11,208 nucleotides of DNA from DATLED01 sp046597375 (GTDB taxonomy: Bacteria; Actinomycetota; Acidimicrobiia; Acidimicrobiales; CADCTF01), in the NCBI GenBank assembly GCA_046597375.1, contig JBKJKM010000240.1:1-11208 (forward strand), in the 5' to 3' direction. The notes under the pieces were generated by a model that saw only the letters and a list, made by a program, of their open reading frames with translations, had not been told where the DNA came from and ran no database searches. Of this stretch, positions 1 to 6,242 are shown one piece after another (position 1 is the stretch's first letter; each line of letters opens with the position of its first letter). The position numbers were made by a program, and so were the translations under genes.

Positions 1-292
1 TGGCGCCCGAACGCACGCTGACGAGCAGCGGATCGGCGTGGTCGCCGAGCTTCTTGCCCATGTCCTTCTCGAGCTTGGCGACCTGCTTGGCGATCTCCTT
101 GTCGAGGCCGTCCGGCCAGCCCACCTGCATGTAGTCGCGGCACGCGTCCGTCGAGATGGTGCAGCCGGGAGGCACGGGAAGACCGAGCACCGAGGTCATC
201 TCGGCGAGGTTGGCTCCCTTTCCGCCGAGGAGGTCCTTTAGGGACATCGGGGGCTTCCGGTGCTTGTGGTCGAAGGCGTAGACGTACGTCAC
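1..292 (-). CDS. ppdK: Pyruvate, phosphate dikinase, N-terminal fragment (runs off left edge)
   Basis: PPDK interconverts pyruvate + ATP + Pi and phosphoenolpyruvate + AMP + PPi in the cytoplasm, at the glycolysis/gluconeogenesis junction. Only about 97 N-terminal residues are present. They read MTYVYAFDHKHRK, then LLGGKGANLAEMTSVLGLPV, then PPGCTISTDACRDYM, and near the edge LLVSVRSGA. These are hallmark blocks of the PPDK ATP-grasp nucleotide-binding domain, and the family is normally about 880 residues. GTG at 292 is chosen because it retains the YVYAF opening typical of the family; an ATG at 246 would remove it. No strong Shine-Dalgarno precedes the GTG. The gene is divergent from the histidine phosphatase with at most 17 bp between the two start codons, so promoters and leaders must overlap. 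Family assignment is secure; completeness cannot be judged. Confidence 0.95.
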   Translation of the reverse strand, partial: MTYVYAFDHKHRKPPMSLKDLLGGKGANLAEMTSVLGLPVPPGCTISTDACRDYMQVGWPDGLDKEIAKQVAKLEKDMGKKLGDHADPLLVSVRSGA

Positions 293-296
293 GCGT

Positions 297-318
297 GGGA
301 GCCTACGTTGTGGCTCCC
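297..318. promoter_or_regulatory. 7-bp inverted repeat over the phosphatase RBS/start, upstream of ppdK
   Basis: GGGAGCC (297–303) and GGCTCCC (312–318) are perfect inverted arms around an 8-nt spacer. The left arm contains the GGGAG Shine-Dalgarno (297–301) of the histidine phosphatase and the spacer contains the first two bases of its GTG. The same sequence lies 5–26 bp upstream of the ppdK start on the other strand. It could be an RNA hairpin that hides the ribosome site or a DNA operator; either role is inference. Confidence 0.3.
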
Positions 319-879
319 GACCTCCTCGTGCTGGTGAAGCACGCCCGGCCCGAGGTCGACCCGACCCGGCCGGCGGCTGAGTGGACCTTGGGCGTGGACG
401 GCTTCGAAGGCTCCCGCCGTTTAGCCGAACGTCTCCGGCCGGTCGGACTCGACCTCGTGGTGTCGAGCGTGGAGCCAAAGGCGGCCGAGACGGGGCGGAT
501 CGTGGCCGATGGCCTCGGTTTGACGTGGCAGACCGGCCACGACCTTCACGAACACGTCCGGCAGACGGCCAGGTACCTGAGTCAGGCCATGTTCGAGGCG
601 TCGATCCGCCGGTTCTTCGACTCGCCCTCGGCGGTGGTGTTCGGCGAGGAGTCGGCCGATGCCGCCTTCAACCGGTTCTCGACCGCCGTCGACGTGCTCG
701 TGAAGGCGCACGCTGGCCGCCGCCTCGCCGTCGTGGCCCACGGCACCGTCATCGCCCTGCTTCTGTCCCGCCGCTACGGCGTCGACGCCTTCGCCACCTG
801 GAAAGCCCTCGATCTCCCGTCTTACGTCGTCGTCGACCGGCGCTCGAAGACGGTCGTCGACGTCGTCGTTTCCGTCTGA
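310..879 (+). CDS. Histidine phosphatase family protein (phosphoglycerate mutase-like), KHA variant
   Basis: The 189-residue protein has the fold signature of the histidine phosphatase superfamily. LVLVKHARP (residues 6–14) places the catalytic His at 11, VVSSVEPKAAETGRIVA (50–66) is the second active-site strand and helix, and VVAHGTVIALLLSR (141–154) carries the second catalytic His at 144. The usual RHG triad reads KHA, and the second conserved Arg appears as Lys57, so both phosphate-binding arginines seem to be conservative Lys substitutions. It is cytosolic, with no signal or membrane segment. GTG at 310 is preferred because GGGAG at 297–301 sits 8 nt upstream; GTG at 295 would add five residues but has no ribosome site. 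Substrate is unknown; members act on phosphosugars, nucleotides or phosphoproteins. It converges on the SDR gene. Confidence 0.85.
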   Translation: MAPDLLVLVKHARPEVDPTRPAAEWTLGVDGFEGSRRLAERLRPVGLDLVVSSVEPKAAETGRIVADGLGLTWQTGHDLHEHVRQTARYLSQAMFEASIRRFFDSPSAVVFGEESADAAFNRFSTAVDVLVKAHAGRRLAVVAHGTVIALLLSRRYGVDAFATWKALDLPSYVVVDRRSKTVVDVVVSV

Positions 880-882
880 CCT

Positions 883-899
883 TCCGGCCGGCAGCCGGA
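883..899. terminator. Short GC hairpin between convergent phosphatase and SDR genes
   Basis: TCCGGC (883–888), a 5-nt loop and GCCGGA (894–899) form a 6-bp GC-rich stem inside the 23-bp gap between two converging stop codons. There is no T-tract on either side. The position favours a bidirectional terminator, but the stem is short and such stems occur by chance in GC-rich DNA. Confidence 0.3.
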
Positions 900-902
900 G
901 AC

Positions 903-1700
903 TCATCCCGACCACCAGGCGCCGCCGTCGCTGACGATCGTCTGACCGGTGACCCAGGCGGCCTCGTCGCTGCAGAGCCACGCGATGACCTTGGCGGCGT
1001 CGTCGGGTTCGCTCCAGCGTCCAAGTGGATGCCGTTCGGCGATCATCCGGACGGTGACATCGTCGGCGTACCCCGTATCGGTCGGGCCGGGGTTGATGCA
1101 GTTGACCGTGATACGACGGCGAGCGAGGCCGGCGGCGACGCTGACGGTCAACTCGTGCAGCGCCGCCTTGGAGGCGATGTAGGGCAGCTCGTCGGGCATC
1201 GGTCCGATGTGCTGGCCGGACGTGAACCAGACAATGCGGCCGCCGCCGCGAGCGTCGTCGTGTTGCGCCGCGAACCGTTGCGCCAGCAGCAGCGTGGCCC
1301 GGACGTTGACGGCCATGGACAAGTCGATCTCCGCGGCGGTCAGGTTCTCGAGGGTCTGACCGGACGATCGGGCGTGGTTGGCCACGAGGATGTCGACGTG
1401 GCCGAAGCGTTCGACGGCGGCATCCAGGACGGTGAAGGCCGCCGCTGGGTGGACGAAGTCCGCCGACACCTCGGCGATCCGATCGGCCGCCTCCGGCACC
1501 TCGTTCCGCAGCTCCTCGATGACCCCCGACCCACCGAGCGGGTCGGCTCCCCACGGCTGCTCGGCGTCGTGGGGTGACCAGTGATGCGCCATGACCGATG
1601 CCCCATCGCGAGCCAGCCGACGGGCGATGGCGTACCCGATACCAATGCGCCGACTCACACCGGTCACGACGGCGACCCGACCCCCCAACGGCCCGACCAC
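903..1700 (-). CDS. SDR family NAD(P)-dependent oxidoreductase
   Basis: This is a classical short-chain dehydrogenase/reductase of 265 residues, the usual 250–270 length. Visible elements are the cofactor loop TGVSRRIGIG (13–22), LVANHA (105–110) in place of the common NNAG, the structural Asn132 in VNVRAT, Ser161, the Tyr174-x3-Lys178 pair in LPYIASKAAL, NCINPGPTDTGY (200–211) and the C-terminal TGQTIVSDGG (251–260). A loop after the second strand (about 39–56, with WSPHDAEQPWGADP) is longer than in standard ketoacyl reductases, and I recall it from a related SDR subgroup. The substrate is unknown. The GTG start lies 2 bp after the glyS stop on the same strand, so translation is probably coupled and the two genes form one transcript. 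The frame stays open upstream into glyS to 1832, but that stretch does not look like SDR sequence. Confidence 0.88.
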   Translation of the reverse strand: MVGPLGGRVAVVTGVSRRIGIGYAIARRLARDGASVMAHHWSPHDAEQPWGADPLGGSGVIEELRNEVPEAADRIAEVSADFVHPAAAFTVLDAAVERFGHVDILVANHARSSGQTLENLTAAEIDLSMAVNVRATLLLAQRFAAQHDDARGGGRIVWFTSGQHIGPMPDELPYIASKAALHELTVSVAAGLARRRITVNCINPGPTDTGYADDVTVRMIAERHPLGRWSEPDDAAKVIAWLCSDEAAWVTGQTIVSDGGAWWSG

Positions 1701-1702
1701 GC

Positions 1703-3010
1703 TCAGAATCCGAGGCGGCCGCGGACCTCGTCGACAAGACCGTCGATCGGTACTCGCACTTGCTCGAGGGTGTCCCGATCGCGGATGGTGACGGCGCGAT
1801 CTTCGAGCGAGTCGAAGTCGACGGTGATGCACAGCGGCGTACCGATCTCGTCCTGTCGTCGGTACCGCCGGCCGATGTTCTGCGTCTGGTCGTAGTCACA
1901 CATCCAGTGCGGCTGGAGCAGCGAGAGCACCTCGCGAGCCGGCGGCACGAGCTGGTCGTTCTTCGACAGCGGAAGCACCGCGACCTGGTAAGGCGCCAAG
2001 CGGGGATGCAGCCGGAGTAGCGAGCGCTTCTCGCGGTTGACTTCGTCCTCGTCGAAGGCGGCGATGAGGAAGGCCATCATTGACCGGGTCGCGCCCGCCG
2101 CCGGCTCGATGACGTAGGGGACGTAGCGCTCGTTGGTGGCTTGATCGAAGTACTCGAGCGGCTGGCCGGAGTGCTGTGCGTGTTGCTTCAGGTCGTAGTC
2201 GGTGCGCTGGGCGATGCCCTCGAGCTCCCCCCAGCCGAACGGGAACTGGAATTCCACGTCGGTCGTGCCTGCGGAGTAGTGCGACAGCTCGTCAGGGTCG
2301 TGAGGGCGCAGCTGCAGCTTGTCCTTGTCGATGCCGAGGTCGACGTACCACTGGAGCCGCTGCTGCACCCAGTACTCGAACCACTTCGGGCCCTCCTCCG
2401 GCGGCACGAAGAACTCGAGCTCCATCTGCTCGAACTCGCGGGTACGGAACACGAAGTTGCCCGGCGTGATCTCATTCCGGAACGACTTGCCGATCTGGGC
2501 GATGCCGAATGGCGGCTTCTTGCGCGACGTCTCCATCACGTTCTTGAAGTTGACGAACATGCCCTGGGCCGTCTCCGGCCGCAGGTAGGCCACCGACGCC
2601 GAGTCCTCGACGGGGCCGACGCTCGTCTTGAACATCAGGTTGAAGTTGCGGGCCTCGGTGAGCGTGCCTTTGTTGCCACAGTTCGGACAGGTGTCGAGCG
2701 ACTTCAGGTGGTCGGCGCGGAAGCGCTCCTTGCAGTTGCGGCAGTCGACGAGCGGATCCGTGAAGGTCGCAAGGTGGCCCGACGCCTCCCAGATAGCGCC
2801 CGGCGAGAGGATCGACGCGTCGAGCCCAACGACGTCGTCGCGCAACTGCACCATCGAACGCCACCACGCGTCTTTGACGTTGCGAAGCATCAGCGAACCG
2901 AGTGGTCCGTAGTCGTACGCCGAGCGGAAACCGCCGTAGATCTCCGCCGACGGAAAGATGAAGCCCCGTCGCTTGCAGAGGTTGACCACGGCATCCATGA
3001 CGTCCGGCAT
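1703..3010 (-). CDS. glyS: Glycine--tRNA ligase, homodimeric class II type
   Basis: The enzyme charges tRNA-Gly with glycine for translation. The 435-residue product is the single-chain alpha2 form, not the alpha2beta2 glyQ/glyS form. It opens with LCKRRGFIFPSAEIYGG. A four-cysteine zinc site is seen at C90xxC93 and C108xxC111. RPETAQGMFVNF (144–155) and motif 2, FRNEITPGNFVFRTREFEQ (177–195), form the active site. Motif 3 is EPAAGATRSMMAFLIAAF (302–319), and the anticodon-binding domain runs from about 337, including NIGRRYRRQDEIGTPLCIT (378–396). The length is slightly below the usual 440–460, with no missing core block. ATG at 3010 is preceded weakly by TAGG about 8 nt upstream; ATG at 2998 is an alternative. 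It is the first gene of a unit with the SDR and is divergent from the small membrane protein. No T-box leader fits in the 93-bp upstream gap. Confidence 0.97.
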   Translation of the reverse strand: MPDVMDAVVNLCKRRGFIFPSAEIYGGFRSAYDYGPLGSLMLRNVKDAWWRSMVQLRDDVVGLDASILSPGAIWEASGHLATFTDPLVDCRNCKERFRADHLKSLDTCPNCGNKGTLTEARNFNLMFKTSVGPVEDSASVAYLRPETAQGMFVNFKNVMETSRKKPPFGIAQIGKSFRNEITPGNFVFRTREFEQMELEFFVPPEEGPKWFEYWVQQRLQWYVDLGIDKDKLQLRPHDPDELSHYSAGTTDVEFQFPFGWGELEGIAQRTDYDLKQHAQHSGQPLEYFDQATNERYVPYVIEPAAGATRSMMAFLIAAFDEDEVNREKRSLLRLHPRLAPYQVAVLPLSKNDQLVPPAREVLSLLQPHWMCDYDQTQNIGRRYRRQDEIGTPLCITVDFDSLEDRAVTIRDRDTLEQVRVPIDGLVDEVRGRLGF

Positions 3011-3042
3011 GGCGGGAGCCTACGAGAACCTCACCCAGCACA

Positions 3043-3068
3043 GGTTCACGATTTCGAAGGGTGGGTAC
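3043..3068 (+). promoter_or_regulatory. Candidate SigB/SigF-type promoter for the small membrane protein
   Basis: GGTTCA (3043–3048) and GGGTAC (3063–3068) are separated by 14 nt. This resembles the GTTT–N(12–15)–GGGTAT pattern of SigB/SigF-family stress sigma factors in Gram-positive bacteria. The element ends 35 nt before the ATG at 3104, leaving a plausible short leader with a good ribosome site. The match is imperfect at both hexamers, so this is only a candidate. Confidence 0.28.
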
Positions 3069-3103
3069 ACGGTCGGCAACGCCTTCTGAACGGAGAAATA
3101 CTG

Positions 3104-3256
3104 ATGGGACTCGTCGCTGTTCTACTGATCCTGGCCCTGATCTTCGGTGGGCTCGGCCTCTTCATCGAGGGGCTCAAGTGGCTCCTCATCATCGCTCTCG
3201 TGCTCTTCGTGGTGAGCTTCTTCACCGGCGCACGCGGGCGACGCGGCGTCGTCTGA
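3104..3256 (+). CDS. Small hydrophobic membrane protein (50 aa)
   Basis: The 50-residue product starts MGLVAVLLILALIFGGLGLF and has two hydrophobic segments (about 3–20 and 25–40) joined by a short polar turn (IEGLKW). It ends in a positively charged tail (GARGRRGVV), which suggests a two-helix inner-membrane hairpin. It resembles the short proteins often annotated simply as "hydrophobic protein" or lmo0937/DUF5670-like in actinobacteria and Firmicutes, for which no biochemical role is established to my knowledge. Translation is well supported: GGAG at 3092–3095 sits 8 nt before the ATG. The open frame extends far upstream antisense to glyS, but that part is a shadow. The gene is monocistronic, divergent from glyS and convergent with recO, and a strong hairpin begins 27 nt past its stop. 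Confidence 0.78.
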   Translation: MGLVAVLLILALIFGGLGLFIEGLKWLLIIALVLFVVSFFTGARGRRGVV

Positions 3257-3267
3257 CCGACCCGCTT

Positions 3268-4020
3268 CTACTGCTCGACCTGTCGCTGATGGGGGACCGA
3301 AAGGTCCCCCATCAGCGCGTGTGTGCCCGTTCGAAGTCGCCGCTCGAGGTGGTGCTCCATGGCTCGCACGGCGAGGATCTCGGCCTCGGCCGTCGCCGAC
3401 GAAGCCGGTTCGGCCAAGGCGGAGGCCAAGCTGCCTCCGAGGATCCGCCGGACGAGCGCCAGCACGTCCTCGCTGATGGGCTGACCACGCCGGCACGTTC
3501 GGCACAACACCCCGCCCTCGGTCAGGTCGAAGGCGACGAAGGGGCCGTCGCTCCCGCAGGAGGCGCACTCCTCCAGCATCGGGTGGAAGCCCTCCTGGGA
3601 GAGCAACTTCCAGTAGAACCCGGTTACGAGCAACGGGCTCGAGTGGGCTGCGAGCGAGCGCAGCGCACCGACGAGCATCCGGTAGAGGGCGGCGTTCGGT
3701 TCACCCTCCTGTGCGACTTGGTCGGCCACTTCGAGCAGGGCTGTGGCCCGGGACACCCGCTCGAGGTCCTCGCGTATGGGACGGAAGTGGTCGATCGACT
3801 CGGCCTGGGTGACGGTGTCGAGCTCTCTTCCCTCGTAGAGCTGCAATGCCACGTGACTGATCGGCTCGAGCCGGCTGCCGAACCGGCTCTTGGTCTTTCG
3901 CACGCCCTTGGCGACGGCCCGCACCTTGCCCCGGCCCTCCGTGAGGAAGGTGACGATGCGGTCGGCCTCCCCGAGCCGGATCGTTCGCAGTACGACGCCC
4001 GTCTCGCGGTAGAGAGCCAC
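3268..4020 (-). CDS. recO: DNA repair protein RecO
   Basis: RecO works in the RecFOR pathway, loading RecA onto SSB-coated single-stranded DNA and annealing strands. The 250-residue protein has the family layout. An N-terminal OB fold opens with LYRETGVVLRTIRLGEADRI (3–22) and continues through LTEGRGKVRAVAKGVRKTKS (26–45). A helical middle domain contains LLVTGFYWKLLSQEGFHPML (130–149). A zinc finger has C152xxC155 and C173xxC176. ATG at 4020 begins the canonical MALYRETG and lies 7 bp after the uppS stop, so the two are co-transcribed. The last residues, about 238–246, are encoded by a perfect 15-bp hairpin, which suggests the reading frame has run into a terminator and the tail is not functional. 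It converges with the small membrane protein gene, 11 bp apart. Confidence 0.95.
   Translation of the reverse strand: MALYRETGVVLRTIRLGEADRIVTFLTEGRGKVRAVAKGVRKTKSRFGSRLEPISHVALQLYEGRELDTVTQAESIDHFRPIREDLERVSRATALLEVADQVAQEGEPNAALYRMLVGALRSLAAHSSPLLVTGFYWKLLSQEGFHPMLEECASCGSDGPFVAFDLTEGGVLCRTCRRGQPISEDVLALVRRILGGSLASALAEPASSATAEAEILAVRAMEHHLERRLRTGTHALMGDLSVPHQRQVEQ
3284..3317 (+). terminator. 15-bp perfect hairpin with GAAA loop, inside recO 3' end
   Basis: Arms 3284–3298 and 3303–3317 are perfectly complementary, with a 4-nt loop GAAA at 3299–3302. In plus-strand RNA the loop is a GNRA tetraloop closed by C-G, which is especially stable; on the minus strand it would be UUUC. The hairpin begins 27 nt after the stop of the small membrane protein gene, so it most likely terminates that transcript. 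No U-tract follows. Because it lies within the last codons of recO, it may also act on recO mRNA. Confidence 0.65.
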
Positions 4021-4027
4021 GGGTCAG

Positions 4028-4777
4028 TCAGTCCTCGTCGACCCCGCCGAAGCGTCGGGTGCGCCGCTGGAACTCCCGCACCGCTTCGAAGAGGTGCTCC
4101 CGCCGGAAGTCGGGCCAGAGGACGTCCGTGAAGACGAGCTCGCTGTAGGCCAGCTCCCAGAGCAGGAAGTTGGATATGCGGAACTCGCCAGATGTTCGCA
4201 CCACGAGGTCGGGATCGGGAATGTCCGGCTGGTAGAGGTGCGCCCGGATCGCCTTCTCATCGATCTTGTTGGCCTTGATGCCGGTCGCGACGAGCGACCG
4301 CACGGCGTCGACGATCTCCGCTCGCCCGCCGTAGTTGAAGGCGATGCACAGCGTCATGACCTTGTTCTTGGCGGTCAGTTCGATGGCCTCGTCCATGCGC
4401 CGCAGCAGCCGCTTCGGTACCCGCCAGTCGCGCCGGCCGGCGAAGACAATGCGCACTCCTCGCTCGTGAAGCTCGTCCCGGCGATCGGTGAGGATCCGCT
4501 CGTTGAATCCCATGAGGTAGCGCACCTCGTCGACCGGACGCCGCCAGTTCTCGGTCGAGAACGCATACACGGTGAGCGCCTGCAAGCCGAGGTCGAGACC
4601 ACCCTCGACGGCATCGAACAGCGCGTCCTCGCCGGCGGCATGCCCTTCGGTGCGGGGAAGGCCACGTCTCGTCGCCCACCGTCCGTTGCCGTCCATCACG
4701 CACGCCACGTGAGCGGGCAGGTTGGCGGGATCGATGTCGTTCGGGAGCGAGGGTGCCACTGCGAGGGACCGTAGCAA
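4028..4777 (-). CDS. uppS: Isoprenyl transferase (undecaprenyl diphosphate synthase type)
   Basis: A cis-prenyltransferase that condenses isopentenyl diphosphate units onto an allylic diphosphate to make the polyprenyl lipid carrier for peptidoglycan and other wall polymers. The 249 residues have the standard family length. Visible motifs are HVACVMDGNGRWATRRGLPR (23–42) with the catalytic Asp29 and the P-loop-like GNGRW, the substrate tunnel stretch LTVYAFSTENWRRP, FNYGGRAEIVDAVRSL, and RTSGEFRISNFLLWELAYSE (194–213), which binds the second diphosphate. LVFTDVLWPDF closes the core. The chain length of the product cannot be read from the sequence. A TTG start at 4777 is preferred because GGAGG lies 11 nt upstream (4793–4789); a GTG at 4759 would also keep the domain intact. 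It is the promoter-proximal gene of uppS–recO and divergent from the YihY-type gene. Confidence 0.95.
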   Translation of the reverse strand: MLRSLAVAPSLPNDIDPANLPAHVACVMDGNGRWATRRGLPRTEGHAAGEDALFDAVEGGLDLGLQALTVYAFSTENWRRPVDEVRYLMGFNERILTDRRDELHERGVRIVFAGRRDWRVPKRLLRRMDEAIELTAKNKVMTLCIAFNYGGRAEIVDAVRSLVATGIKANKIDEKAIRAHLYQPDIPDPDLVVRTSGEFRISNFLLWELAYSELVFTDVLWPDFRREHLFEAVREFQRRTRRFGGVDED

Positions 4778-4845
4778 TCACCCGTCGACCTCCGGTGTTC
4801 TCGTCGTCGAGATTCCGCGCGTTCGGGTGCGGGTACAGGGTGTTC

Positions 4846-5751
4846 ATGAAAGAACGGCTGCTGGCGCCCTTCATCGCAAGGTGGAAGTGGTTTGCGACGG
4901 CCGTGAAGGTGCAGGACCGCTTCGACGAGGTGCACGGGGGCTACCTCGCCTCAGCCATCACCTTGGCCGCCTTCACCTCCATCTTCCCCCTGTTGCTGGT
5001 CTCCGTGGCGATTGTCGGCTTCCTCTCGATCGACGGCGATCTCCCTGGTCAGATCGTCGGTCGGCTCGGACTCACCGGCTCGGCGGCCGAGGCCGTCTTC
5101 GACGCCATCAAGGTGGCCCGCACGAGCCGCAAGGGAGCCCTCGGCTTCGGCTCGCTGGGGTTGCTCTGGTCGGGTCTCGGCCTCGTGGCCGCACTCCAGT
5201 ACGGAATCAACCAGGTCTGGCAGGCCAAGGGTCGCGGCTGGAAGGACAAGCTCGGGGGCCTCCTCTGGCTCGGCGGTTCGGTCGTCATCCTCTTGGTCTC
5301 GTTCGGGCTGACGGCGGTGCTCAAGATCAGCCCGTGGCTCGCCCCGGCGTCGATCGTGCTCGGCCTGGCCATCAACTTCGCCCTCTGGCTCTGGACCCTC
5401 AAAGCGTTGCTGAACGTGGAGGTGCCTTGGCGCTCGCTCGTGCCGGGCGCGGTGTTCGGCGCCATCGGCCTCGAGGTTCTCAAGGTGCTGGGTTCGGTCT
5501 GGGTGCCTCGGGCCGTGACTGCCTCGTCTGCCCTTTACGGGTCGATCGGGGTCGTCTTCGCCATCCTCGCCTGGCTCTTCTTCTTCGGCCGTCTCGCCGT
5601 CTACGTCGCCGTCGTCAACGTCGTTCGCTGGGAGAAGCTTCAGGGCACGGTGACGGTCGAAATCGAGCTTCCTCTGCACCCCGAGGTGGAGCCGGTGGAG
5701 GCCACTCGCGCCGGCGAGGCCAAGGAAGCGGAACCGGTAGCAGCCAGCTAG
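4846..5751 (+). CDS. YihY/BrkB family inner-membrane protein
   Basis: The 301-residue protein has about six hydrophobic segments (roughly 33–61, 99–120, 135–158, 166–188, 197–218 and 231–260). A family-typical opening, RFDEVHGGYLASAITLAAFT (25–44), precedes them, and the characteristic YGSIGVVFAILAWLFFFGRL falls at 231–250. The C-terminal 40 residues are polar and acidic (EPVEATRAGEAKEAEPVAAS) and probably cytoplasmic. Members were once misnamed ribonuclease BN; the true function is unsettled, with transport or envelope roles proposed. ATG at 4846 has AGGG 5 nt upstream (4837–4840). An upstream in-frame GTG at 4753 would overlap uppS and add 31 residues unlike the family. The gene is divergent from uppS, and its TAG shares a CTAG with the stop of the FlgN-like gene. 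Confidence 0.9.
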   Translation: MKERLLAPFIARWKWFATAVKVQDRFDEVHGGYLASAITLAAFTSIFPLLLVSVAIVGFLSIDGDLPGQIVGRLGLTGSAAEAVFDAIKVARTSRKGALGFGSLGLLWSGLGLVAALQYGINQVWQAKGRGWKDKLGGLLWLGGSVVILLVSFGLTAVLKISPWLAPASIVLGLAINFALWLWTLKALLNVEVPWRSLVPGAVFGAIGLEVLKVLGSVWVPRAVTASSALYGSIGVVFAILAWLFFFGRLAVYVAVVNVVRWEKLQGTVTVEIELPLHPEVEPVEATRAGEAKEAEPVAAS

Positions 5752-6242
5752 ACGAGAAAGTCGCGAAGGGACCGCTGCAAGGTACGTCCTGGCGCGGGCT
5801 CCCCCACCGGCAGGACCACGACATTGGCGCCCTGGTGCACAACCGCTGGCCGAGGAAGATCGCGTAGCTGCGAGCTCAGGCTGCGGAGTACCTGCCGGTG
5901 GCCGGCGAGTACGGCCGCCCACTCGCCCGTCGTTCGTTCGATGAGGTCGGACAAGGACGGTTCGCCGTCGAAGCCAAGCTCCACGGCGACCTCTCGTGCG
6001 GTGATGGCGCGGTGCACTTCGAGGCTGCTGATCGAATGCATGAGCCCGGCTCTCTCCACGTCCTCGACGCCCGTCTCGAGCGCCACCAGCAACCGGTCAA
6101 GGACGTCCCGCTCGCGCCACAGCAGGCCCGACAACTCGGCAAGGCTGGCGGCGGGCACCCCTCTTCGATCGGCCGCTCGAGCTTGAAGGTGAGGGTTGTC
6201 CGACAACTCGGTGATCGCGCGTTCTCGCAGGTCATCGACCAT
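5748..6242 (-). CDS. FlgN-like protein, putative flagellar export chaperone
   Basis: A 164-residue, mostly helical protein with no membrane segment or signal peptide. The stretch LAELSGLLWRERDVLDRLLV (34–53), then helices rich in charged and leucine residues to about 129 (SLSDLIERTTGEWAAVLAGH at 96–115), resembles FlgN, which keeps hook-filament junction subunits unfolded before export. The similarity is a pattern impression, and low-complexity helical proteins are easily confused. Its divergent neighbour, a FliA-type sigma factor, supports the flagellar reading. The N-terminal 30 residues and the C-terminal tail (VVHQGANVVVLPVGEP, then RSLRDFLV) are outside the core I recognise. ATG at 6242 is well supported by GGAG 5 nt upstream (6251–6248). 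The frame is open to 6455 but that part is antisense to the sigma gene. An alternative is an uncharacterised helical protein. Confidence 0.6.
   Translation of the reverse strand: MVDDLRERAITELSDNPHLQARAADRRGVPAASLAELSGLLWRERDVLDRLLVALETGVEDVERAGLMHSISSLEVHRAITAREVAVELGFDGEPSLSDLIERTTGEWAAVLAGHRQVLRSLSSQLRDLPRPAVVHQGANVVVLPVGEPAPGRTLQRSLRDFLV

Noticed and set aside
381..1577. Plus-strand frame of 398 codons antisense to the SDR
   Set aside because: It shifts across the real phosphatase frame, has shadow composition, and the SDR on the other strand has a complete set of catalytic motifs.
421..1899. Long minus-strand frame of 492 codons crossing the phosphatase, SDR and glyS
   Set aside because: It overlaps three genes with clear family motifs in other frames and is rich in Arg/Gly/Ser as expected from a GC-rich shadow; no domain is recognisable.
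2141..3103. Upstream extension of the small membrane protein frame, antisense to glyS
   Set aside because: The extension has the codon-mirror character of glyS antisense; the strong ribosome site at 3092–3095 supports starting at 3104.
3011..3103. T-box or other riboswitch upstream of glyS
   Set aside because: The gap is only 93 bp, shared with a divergent gene, and lacks a T-box sequence or specifier stem.
4753..4845. 31-residue upstream extension of the YihY-type protein from GTG 4753
   Set aside because: It would overlap the uppS start on the opposite strand and has no ribosome site or family similarity; ATG 4846 fits better.
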